A stretch of DNA of 41,233 nucleotides, from the NCBI GenBank assembly GCA_002315885.1, contig DCIO01000063.1, positions 1 to 41,233 on the forward strand, in the 5' to 3' direction. The DNA is from Lentisphaeria bacterium UBA1724. GTDB lineage: Bacteria; Verrucomicrobiota; Lentisphaeria; Oligosphaerales; Oligosphaeraceae. The position numbers were made by a program, and so were the translations under genes. The first letter of the stretch is position 1; each line of letters starts with the position of its first letter. This document shows, piece by piece, positions 24,719 through 32,146 of this stretch. The notes beneath the pieces were generated by a model. It had not been told where the DNA came from. It searched no databases and was given only the letters and a program-made list of their open reading frames with translations.

Positions 24719-26146
24719 ATGATCCAGACTCTCATCCTCATTTTCGTCATCCTGGTCCTGCTGGGCCTGGAACGCTGCATCACCACCTGGGCAATCAAAT
24801 CCCCCGACCGACAGCGCTTCATCCGACGTCATTTCATCTTCCACCCCAACGGCATCTCGCTGCTGCGTATCCCACAGGGCATCATCGCCGTCATCCTGGC
24901 ATACTACGGCTTCTGGGGAACCGCCATCCTATGGTTCGCCTTCTGGATGATCACCGACTTGACGGACGGAACCATCGCCCGTGGATGCGACCTCAAGACA
25001 CCAGCGGGAGCCTGGCTGGATCCACTGGCGGACAAGTGCATGTCCTTCCCCGTGCTCTTCTTCCTGGCACTGGCGGATGAACACACCGTTAGTCCAAGAC
25101 CGCTCCTGACCTGGGTTATCCTCTATTGTATCATCGATACCGTCGGGCAATGCTCACGTTTCTTCTGTGAAAAGAAGGCCGCGAACTCCTTCGGCAAAGT
25201 CAAGACCGCCCTCATTACCGTCCTCATCGCTGTGCTGGCCGTCTATCAGTATTGCGCATACGAAAAATTGGCGAAACTGCCGCCCTTGACTGACTTGAGC
25301 CAGGAAGTGGTGAACTACATGATGATTGCCAGCACCATCCTCGCATTCCTCTCACTCTATTGCAAGGTCATCCCAAGCCACCTCTATGCCAATTCCCTCA
25401 CACTCCTGAATTTCCTCTGCGGACTGATTGCAACATACATCGCATGGACTCACACGGGACGATATTTCGTCCTCGCATTCGTCGTCATCTTCCTGGGACA
25501 ATTCTTCGACCTCTTCGATGGAAAGATGGCGCGAAAATTCGGCTCAACGCCACGGGGGGCACTCTATGACGACATCGCCGACGGGACCAATTTCGGCCTG
25601 GCATGCGGCTCCATCATCTACCGCACACTCACCTGCACTGACGTGACAATCCACTGGGCACTGGCCGCAATCATCGCACTCTTCTACTTCGTCTGCGTCA
25701 TCTATCGACTCCTGAGATTCATGATGCCCACACGAAAACTCCCCGAGGGAATCTTCCAGGGACTACCTTCCCCCGCAGGAGCACTCCTGGCAGGCAGCGC
25801 CGCCATGTGCGCCGCACTGCTCACGGGGCCAATCCCCACCTACACCTGCGCAGTCATCTGCATCCTCTCCGCATTGCTCATGGTCTCCAATCTCCCATAT
25901 CGGCATTTCGGACGGGATCTCTGGCCTTCCGTCCCCAAAGCCATCCGCGTATTCTTCCTGATTCTCACCATCCTCATCACCTGCTTCGCACTGGTCAAGC
26001 AGGGGTGGTCACAGGCATTTACTGTCCTAATCTGCTTCCTATCCGTCGTTTACGCCATTATCGGCCTGGCACCGAAGAGCTATATCCAAAAACTGGAACG
26101 CGATCAGCAGAATCCCGTCCCCCAGACCGACTCCGAAGACCAATAA
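24719..26146 (+). CDS. Double CDP-alcohol phosphatidyltransferase (PgsA-like and PssA-like domains fused)
   Basis: A 475-residue membrane protein with two complete CDP-alcohol phosphatidyltransferase signatures. Domain 1 (about 35-185): D80-x2-D83-G84-x2-A87-R88-x8-G97-x3-D101-x3-D105, with 'NGISLLRIP' before it, as in PgsA-like enzymes. Domain 2 (about 220-400): D264, D267, G268, A271, R272, G280, D284, D288, with 'NSLTLLNFLCGLIA' before it and 'FQGLPSPAGALL' after it; the last is a hallmark of phosphatidylserine synthase PssA. The spacing from R272 to G280 is one residue shorter than the consensus. The chain therefore probably makes phosphatidylglycerol phosphate and phosphatidylserine from CDP-diacylglycerol. 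It starts 3 bp after the CorC-like gene. Confidence 0.92.
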   Translation: MIQTLILIFVILVLLGLERCITTWAIKSPDRQRFIRRHFIFHPNGISLLRIPQGIIAVILAYYGFWGTAILWFAFWMITDLTDGTIARGCDLKTPAGAWLDPLADKCMSFPVLFFLALADEHTVSPRPLLTWVILYCIIDTVGQCSRFFCEKKAANSFGKVKTALITVLIAVLAVYQYCAYEKLAKLPPLTDLSQEVVNYMMIASTILAFLSLYCKVIPSHLYANSLTLLNFLCGLIATYIAWTHTGRYFVLAFVVIFLGQFFDLFDGKMARKFGSTPRGALYDDIADGTNFGLACGSIIYRTLTCTDVTIHWALAAIIALFYFVCVIYRLLRFMMPTRKLPEGIFQGLPSPAGALLAGSAAMCAALLTGPIPTYTCAVICILSALLMVSNLPYRHFGRDLWPSVPKAIRVFFLILTILITCFALVKQGWSQAFTVLICFLSVVYAIIGLAPKSYIQKLERDQQNPVPQTDSEDQ

Positions 26147-26185
26147 AATCCCTTTTGCTTACCATCACTACGAAGGTCAAATAAA

Positions 26186-26878
26186 ATGAAAAACACTCTT
26201 CTTTCCCTTCTCACGCTGGCACTCCTGCCTGCAAGCCTCATGGCACAGGAAGCCGAAGCGCCCTCTCTGACCTTAAAGCAGATCATCCTCCAGGGCGGCG
26301 ACATCATGTGGGTGATTGTGGGACTCTCCCTTCTGGCGGTGATGCTGATCGTCTACTACCTGCTGACCCTCCGCCGCAATGTCCTGGCACCCGCAAAATT
26401 CATCCGTGCGGCCCAGGATGCCGCGGAAGCGGGTGATTTGGACACCCTGAAGGAGTTGTCCCAGAAGGACGGTTCTGCCGCCGCCAAGATTCTCGCGGCA
26501 GCCTGGGAGGCCTCGGAAGAGGGTCCCGAGGCCATGCGTGCCGCCATGGAGGAAGAAGGTAGCCGACAGGTGGCACTGCTTTGGAGCCGTATCCAGTATC
26601 TCATGGACGTAGGGACCATCTCGCCCATGTTCGGTCTTCTGGGCACCGTCTGGGGAATGATGGTTTCCTTCCTGGCGCTGGATACCGACCTGGCAATGGC
26701 CAACAAGGTCAGCAACCTCACCAGCGGTGTCTCACAAGCCATGTTCACCACCTTCGGCGGACTCATCGTGGGCATCCTGGCAATCGCCGCATACTCCATC
26801 TTCCGCGGACACTTGAATCGACTGACGGGATACCTGGAAAGCGACTGCACATCCGTCTTGAGACGACTGAAGAAATAA
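26186..26878 (+). CDS. exbB: ExbB/TolQ/MotA-family proton channel protein
   Basis: A 230-residue protein with a signal-like N-terminus (residues 1-20, ending ASLMAQ), membrane helix 1 at about 41-62, a cytoplasmic domain, then helices at about 142-165 ('ISPMFGLLGTVWGMM') and 185-207 ('AMFTTFGGLIVGILAIAAYS'). These two blocks are the conserved core of ExbB/TolQ. With ExbD it forms a proton-driven motor in the inner membrane that powers outer-membrane transport or envelope constriction. exbD lies 27 bp downstream. No TonB or TolA gene follows; a large TPR protein takes that place. Confidence 0.93.
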   Translation: MKNTLLSLLTLALLPASLMAQEAEAPSLTLKQIILQGGDIMWVIVGLSLLAVMLIVYYLLTLRRNVLAPAKFIRAAQDAAEAGDLDTLKELSQKDGSAAAKILAAAWEASEEGPEAMRAAMEEEGSRQVALLWSRIQYLMDVGTISPMFGLLGTVWGMMVSFLALDTDLAMANKVSNLTSGVSQAMFTTFGGLIVGILAIAAYSIFRGHLNRLTGYLESDCTSVLRRLKK

Positions 26879-26905
26879 CCACGCCTTCACGGAGGGAAAT
26901 TCAAC

Positions 26906-27322
26906 ATGAACTTCCGAAAAAATATCCAGGAACGCTCCGCGGGCTTCCAGATGGCGCCAATGCTGGACATCGTCTTCATCCTGCTGATTCACTTCATGGC
27001 GGCCACGGTCTTCGCACAATGGGAAAAGCAGGTGGACATCACGGTACCCACCGCCTCCACCGCCACCGAACAGCAACGCCAGATGGGCGAACTCATCCTC
27101 AATGTCAATGCCGAAGGACAAATCTTCATCAATGGACAGATGTATTCCGACGAGACCGCGCTGAGTCTTCTGAAGCAGATTGCGGGTGCCTTCCAGGACC
27201 AGCCCATCATCCTTCGGGCAGACCAGGCCACCAGCGTCCAGCAACTCATTCACGTCATGGATTTGTGCCGACAAGCAGATGTCTGGAATATCGCACTAGC
27301 CACAGTCACACCACAAGAATGA
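26906..27322 (+). CDS. exbD: ExbD/TolR-family protein
   Basis: A 138-residue protein with a short cytoplasmic N-terminus, one membrane helix (about 19-36) and a periplasmic ExbD domain. The proton-carrying Asp is D21 in 'PMLDIVFILLIHFMAA', matching the family 'PLIDVVFLLL' block. The periplasmic part ends with 'PIILRADQATSVQQLIHVMDLC', which is typical. It works with ExbB. A GGAGGG site precedes the ATG. The stop overlaps the start of the next gene (ATGA). Confidence 0.93.
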   Translation: MNFRKNIQERSAGFQMAPMLDIVFILLIHFMAATVFAQWEKQVDITVPTASTATEQQRQMGELILNVNAEGQIFINGQMYSDETALSLLKQIAGAFQDQPIILRADQATSVQQLIHVMDLCRQADVWNIALATVTPQE

Positions 27323-29697
27323 CACGTCTCTCCTCCCTCCTTGCACTCCTTTTCCTCCTGACGCTAGGCACTTACGCACAAATGCCAGGCGACCTCCCAA
27401 CGGATGGCCTGCTCTCTCCCGAGGAAACCGCCAGCTACATCCAGGGACTCTCCACACGGGGACTTTATGACGAAAGCGTCGCCCAGGCGAATACCTTCCT
27501 GGAACGCTATCCAGGACATCCCTTCACGGAAACCGTAGAGGCCTGGCGCATCCAGGGACTCTTCGCACTCCGAAAATACGCCGATGCCGCCACCGCAATT
27601 CAGGACCACCTGAAGAAATTCCCGAATTCGGACAACAAGTCGGAATTTCTGTGGTATCTGGGAGAATGCCTAAGAAACACGGGTGACTACGCAGGCGCCC
27701 TCCCCGCATACGAGGACATGCTGAAAGGCGCCAAGGGTGCCCAGGCAGAAGAGGCACGCTATCGTCTGGCTATTTGCCTGGAAAAACTCGGTCGCATTGA
27801 CGAGGCGAAAAAGCACCTCCAGCACCTGGCGGCATTGGAAGCCAGCGCAAAGTATCTCCCACGCATCTATGCCAGGCACTACCTGGCGACGATGCTTCAG
27901 AAAGAAGGCAACGCCCAGGGTGCCCTGGAAATCTATTTTCCTCTTCTGCAACTCCAGGACATCCCCCAGGAACTCAGACAGAACCTCCTGCTGGATGCCG
28001 CATACATCGCCTTCAATCCACCCATCCAGAATTACCAACTCGCCGAAGAACTCTACGGAACCTTCCTGGCGGAATACGCCAATAATCCCCAGGCCACCAG
28101 CGTCCGCCGGAATCTCCTCTCCTGCCACTACGCCCTGGGGCACTATCAGAATTTCCTGGAGCTCTATCGGGAACTCTGCCAGAATGCCCCCGAGGCACGA
28201 AATGACGCCGAGCTCTCCTGGCTGAATATTCGCTCCCTGGTAGCCGTCAGGCATTTCTCCGATGCCCTGCCACTGCTGAAGACACTCCTGGCTAACGATA
28301 CGCTATCCGAAGCGCGACGACAGCAGGCCACGCAGCTGGTCATACAATGTCTGGATGTCCTGCGACAAGACCAGGAGCTGGTGGAAACCGCCAAAAAATA
28401 CTGCCAGGATTTCCCCAACGCCCTGGATGTCAATGAGGTCATGCTCAGTGCCATCTGTGCCGAAGAACGGTTGGGAAAGGTCGGAGACGCCATCGCCGAT
28501 CTGGATACACTACTGCCCAAGCTCGCCGCAGGAAATCCCGTGCAATACCAGCAGGTGGGACGGGAGTTGGCAAACCTCCTTAATCAAAATGGCGATTTCA
28601 AACGCTCCGCGGACCTATTGCTGGAACTAGCAGAAAAGGCCCCCGAGAGTTCCTCCCAAAAGGATTTCCTGACCAAACGCGCCTTGCAAATCAACGCTCT
28701 GACGCCGCTCTTCCACCTCTCCGCAGATCCCCGCGGGCTGACCCTGTCAAAGCAGCTCTCCGAAAGCGCCGACAATCTGGAAGAACGCCTGCAACTACTC
28801 CAGGCACGCTATCAATTCGCGCTCCAGGCCGGTAAGGGCGACGAGGCGCTGGCGACCATCGAAATCATTCTGCCAATCGCCACTCCCGCACAGCAGGTCA
28901 ACTGGCTCATGCTACGGGCGCAAATCCATCGTCAGCTGAAACTCTTCAGCGAAACTGCCGACGACTACCTCCAGGTGCTCAAGCACCAGGAATGCCCCCA
29001 AGCCACCAGGGGAGAAGTCATGCCGACGTTGCTGGCGCTCCTCTATTACACCAACCGCAATGCGGAAGCCGCGCTATTTCTCCCAGAGCTCTTTGACATG
29101 ACGCCTCAGCCGACCTTGTCACAGCAACTCCTCCACAAAATTGCCCAGGACAGACAGGCCGTGGCGGACTACGACCTGGCACGAAGGGCATTCCAGCGGA
29201 TCCTTGAAATGCCCACGCTGAATGACAACGACCGGGATGTGGTCATGGTCCAGGCCGCTCAATTGGAATTCCTGGATAAGAAATTCGATGCCGCCCTGGC
29301 ACTCCTCAAGAAGAATGCCCAGGACCGCACCGCCCGAGAATTGAATCAATCCTCCGACGCCCTGGCTATCCAGGCGGAAATCGAGCTCCAGAGAGGCAAC
29401 CCCACGGATGCCTTCCTTTACGCAAAGCAGGTCCTGGCCGGCAAGGACAAGACCGCCCTTACGGCAACGATTCCACGCGCGCGGTGGATTTACGCCAAGG
29501 CCCTGCAGGAAACCGGGAAAGACGAGGATGCCTTCAAGGCCGCCACACAGGCATTCATCCTCTCAAAACACCCCCTCTATGCCCCCCTGGGATACGTGGT
29601 CGCCATCCAGGTGAAAGAACACCTGGGAGACAAGAAGACCGCCGACGAACTCCGCACAGCCCTCAAGAACGAATACCCGGATTTCGTCATGCCCTGA
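27319..29697 (+). CDS. Secreted large TPR-repeat protein linked to ExbBD
   Basis: A 792-residue protein. Start at 27319 is chosen because it overlaps the exbD stop (ATGA) and gives a clear signal peptide (about residues 1-20, hydrophobic 'LLALLFLLTLG', ending in TYAQ). The rest is an array of helical repeats of TPR type, for example 'FLWYLGECLRNTGDYAGALPAY', 'ARYRLAICLEKLGRIDEAKKHL' and 'FLERYPGHPFTETVEAWRIQGLFAL'. It is probably periplasmic or outer-membrane associated. TPR proteins of the YbgF/CpoB or TtpA kind occur with ExbB-ExbD or Tol systems, and tight coupling here implies a joint function. No enzymatic motif is visible. Confidence 0.85.
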   Translation: MTRLSSLLALLFLLTLGTYAQMPGDLPTDGLLSPEETASYIQGLSTRGLYDESVAQANTFLERYPGHPFTETVEAWRIQGLFALRKYADAATAIQDHLKKFPNSDNKSEFLWYLGECLRNTGDYAGALPAYEDMLKGAKGAQAEEARYRLAICLEKLGRIDEAKKHLQHLAALEASAKYLPRIYARHYLATMLQKEGNAQGALEIYFPLLQLQDIPQELRQNLLLDAAYIAFNPPIQNYQLAEELYGTFLAEYANNPQATSVRRNLLSCHYALGHYQNFLELYRELCQNAPEARNDAELSWLNIRSLVAVRHFSDALPLLKTLLANDTLSEARRQQATQLVIQCLDVLRQDQELVETAKKYCQDFPNALDVNEVMLSAICAEERLGKVGDAIADLDTLLPKLAAGNPVQYQQVGRELANLLNQNGDFKRSADLLLELAEKAPESSSQKDFLTKRALQINALTPLFHLSADPRGLTLSKQLSESADNLEERLQLLQARYQFALQAGKGDEALATIEIILPIATPAQQVNWLMLRAQIHRQLKLFSETADDYLQVLKHQECPQATRGEVMPTLLALLYYTNRNAEAALFLPELFDMTPQPTLSQQLLHKIAQDRQAVADYDLARRAFQRILEMPTLNDNDRDVVMVQAAQLEFLDKKFDAALALLKKNAQDRTARELNQSSDALAIQAEIELQRGNPTDAFLYAKQVLAGKDKTALTATIPRARWIYAKALQETGKDEDAFKAATQAFILSKHPLYAPLGYVVAIQVKEHLGDKKTADELRTALKNEYPDFVMP

Positions 29698-29729
29698 TTG
29701 TCATCCATCGTTCCATCGATTGAATCAAA

Positions 29730-32033
29730 ATGAAACGACTCCTCCTTCCACTTTTCCTTCTCATGGCGACCGTGACAATCTCCGCCTATCAGGTGGTCCT
29801 GGCCCCCAATGCCATTATCCCCGAACAGAATGCGGCAAAGGAAGTGTCAAAATATCTCCCGCTTCTCTCGGAAGAACCGCTGGAGATGACCATCGTGGAA
29901 AAAGCCACAGAACATCCCGCCATCCACGTGGGGAAATCCGACGAAGCCCTGCAGGTCTTCGGACTCAACGCCTGGTCCGCCCTCAAGCCCGACGAAGTCC
30001 TCTACAAGACCACCGATGACGGCGATCTCTGGATTGCTGGCGAAGGCACCCGCGGAACCCTCTATGCCGTCTACGAACTCCTGGAAGAGGAATACGGCGT
30101 GCGCTTCCTCACGGCGGATGACGAATACCTCCCAAAACAGCCCCGCATCGCCCTGCCCCCCATCGGCACCGACCACCGCTACGCACCGCCATTCATCGGA
30201 CGCGCCACGGGATACGACCTGCTCTCCAAATCCGGAGATGCCTTCGCCGTGAAGCGCCGCAACAACTTCTTCTGCGGCATCTCCTCGGATTGGGGCGGCA
30301 CGGACGGCATCATCGGCTTTGTCCACACCATGGACCGTCTGATTCCCGAGAGCAATTTTGCGGCACACCCCGAGTGGTTCGCCATGACGCAAAGTGGCAA
30401 CCGTGCCGCGGGGCCCGCCTCGCAACTCTGCCTTTCCAACAAGGAGATGCGCCAGGAGCTCATCAAGAATACCCTGAAGTGGCTTCAGGAAGATGGCGGA
30501 AAGAGCCACTTCATCTCGGTTTCCCAAAATGACAACAATGCCTTCTGCCAATGCGAAAATTGCAAGGCATTCATTGCACAGCACGGTAATCAGACCGACC
30601 TCCTCATGGACTGCATCAACGAAGTCGCAGATGCCGTAAAAGACGAATTCCCAAATATCTACGTGGATACGCTGGCATACACGGAGACCCGCCAACCGCC
30701 CAAGACCATCCGTCCGCGAGACAATGTGGCAATCCGTTACTGCACCATCGAGGCACGTTCCTTCTTCCCCCTGGAATCCCAACAGAACCAAGCCCTGGCG
30801 CAGGAGCTGCAGGCCTGGAAGCAGATGGCCAAGAAGATGCTCATCTGGAACTATGTCACCGACTTCACAAAATACTATCTCCCCCATCCCAATTGGCATA
30901 CCATGCCACAGGACATACGGCTTTTCCGGGAGTGCCATGCCATCAACATCTTCCAGCAAGGCGCCTGGAACCATGGCATGAAAGCCTCGGATTTGGCAGA
31001 ACTGCGGGTCTATCTCCTATCCAGCCTCCTCTGGAATCCAGATTTGAATGACCTGGCTCTGGTCAGAGAATTCTGCGACCTGCACTACGGTCCCGCCGCA
31101 CAGTATGTCTATGACTATCTCAACAGCACCACCGCACTGGCGCTGGCGCATCCCGAGGCAAAGGACAACTGCTACGCAAACAACACGGAGAGCTGGATTT
31201 CCGACCAGGAGCTGGCTACCCTCTGGCGGCGGGTATTCCAGGGCGTCATAACCACCGAAGAAGACCCTGTCTATGGTCCATGTATGGCAATCGCCGCACT
31301 GCCTATCACCATGGCGCTATTGGAACGACAGGAGCTGCTTCTGGCCAAACCCGAAAAACGACTCCCAGCACTACGGGATGTGGACACCGCGAAACTCTTC
31401 GAATATTGCAAACGGACCCTGGCGGCCACAAAAGCCACGGGACTCAGCGAAAATAACAGCATCACCACGGAGACCTGGCTGGACCGCGTCGACGGGGCGT
31501 TCAACCGAAAATTGATCCTGCCAAAAGCACCCTCCCTGGGAGAACGCCCACAACAAATCCCCGAAGGAACCCCATTCTGGTCCTACAATTTCGAAGACCT
31601 GGGAGGACTCCCCTCACAAGTCGGCGAACACTCAATTATCCTGAAGGACGACCCAAACGCCGTCGGCGGAAAGGCTATCACCATGCCCAATACACACCAC
31701 GAATGGTACCTCCAGGTCCGAAACCTCCCACGGGGTGTCTTCGATGTCTTCGTCGCAGTCCGTTGCGATCTTAAACCCGGAAAACCCGCACAGGGCCCCG
31801 CAATCAGTTTCGGAAATTACCCCGCAGGCCCCACACTGGACAAAAAGGTGACCGCCGCACAACTCGCCGGCCCCGAATACAAAGTCATCTACATGGGACG
31901 AAGCAATTTGTCTAGAGCGATTTACTTCTACGGCGCACCCGTCCTCAACCCCAATGTGGAACGGATCTGGTTCGACCGAATCATCGTCACTAACCCCACC
32001 GATGACCAGGGCATCCCACTGACACTCCCCTGA
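29730..32033 (+). CDS. Secreted DUF4838-type glycan-related protein, copy 1
   Basis: A 767-residue protein with an N-terminal signal peptide (about 1-19, ending ISAY). Residues about 20-135 look like the alpha-glucuronidase-type N-terminal domain ('AAKEVSKYLPLL', 'GEGTRGTLYAVYELLEEEYGVRFL'). A central region (about 150-500) matches DUF4838 proteins, with 'HPEWFAM', 'ISVSQNDNNAFCQCENC' and 'DNVAIRYCTIEARSFF'. A C-terminal beta-rich domain may bind carbohydrate. I recall such proteins as frequent in Lentisphaerota and Planctomycetota; the reaction is not known to me. It is about half identical by eye to the next gene. It starts 32 bp after the TPR gene. Confidence 0.85.
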   Translation: MKRLLLPLFLLMATVTISAYQVVLAPNAIIPEQNAAKEVSKYLPLLSEEPLEMTIVEKATEHPAIHVGKSDEALQVFGLNAWSALKPDEVLYKTTDDGDLWIAGEGTRGTLYAVYELLEEEYGVRFLTADDEYLPKQPRIALPPIGTDHRYAPPFIGRATGYDLLSKSGDAFAVKRRNNFFCGISSDWGGTDGIIGFVHTMDRLIPESNFAAHPEWFAMTQSGNRAAGPASQLCLSNKEMRQELIKNTLKWLQEDGGKSHFISVSQNDNNAFCQCENCKAFIAQHGNQTDLLMDCINEVADAVKDEFPNIYVDTLAYTETRQPPKTIRPRDNVAIRYCTIEARSFFPLESQQNQALAQELQAWKQMAKKMLIWNYVTDFTKYYLPHPNWHTMPQDIRLFRECHAINIFQQGAWNHGMKASDLAELRVYLLSSLLWNPDLNDLALVREFCDLHYGPAAQYVYDYLNSTTALALAHPEAKDNCYANNTESWISDQELATLWRRVFQGVITTEEDPVYGPCMAIAALPITMALLERQELLLAKPEKRLPALRDVDTAKLFEYCKRTLAATKATGLSENNSITTETWLDRVDGAFNRKLILPKAPSLGERPQQIPEGTPFWSYNFEDLGGLPSQVGEHSIILKDDPNAVGGKAITMPNTHHEWYLQVRNLPRGVFDVFVAVRCDLKPGKPAQGPAISFGNYPAGPTLDKKVTAAQLAGPEYKVIYMGRSNLSRAIYFYGAPVLNPNVERIWFDRIIVTNPTDDQGIPLTLP

Positions 32034-32067
32034 TTCTCGATTCTCGATTCTCGATTCTCGATTCTCG
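32034..32067. repeat. 7-bp tandem repeat (TTCTCGA) between DUF4838 paralogues
   Basis: Four perfect TTCTCGA units (32034-32061) and a partial fifth (32062-32067) start directly after the stop codon of the first paralogue. The unit is one base different from the reverse complement of the repeat at 4554. Confidence 0.92.
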
Positions 32068-32112
32068 TCTGGCCCTAAAAGTATGGCCATAAGAATTTCG
32101 AATTAAAAAAAG

Positions 32113-32144
32113 ATTACGCATTACGAATTACGAATTACGAATTA
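32113..32144. repeat. Second 7-bp tandem repeat (ATTACGA) in the same intergenic region
   Basis: Units at 32113-32119 (ATTACGC), 32120-32126, 32127-32133 and 32134-32140 (all ATTACGA) and a partial ATTA. It ends two bases before the start codon of the second paralogue, so it occupies the ribosome-binding region; no Shine-Dalgarno sequence is left there. Confidence 0.92.
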
Positions 32145-32146
32145 AC

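Noticed and set aside
32034..32144. CRISPR array
   Set aside because: The repeats are only 7 bp and directly contiguous, without spacers.
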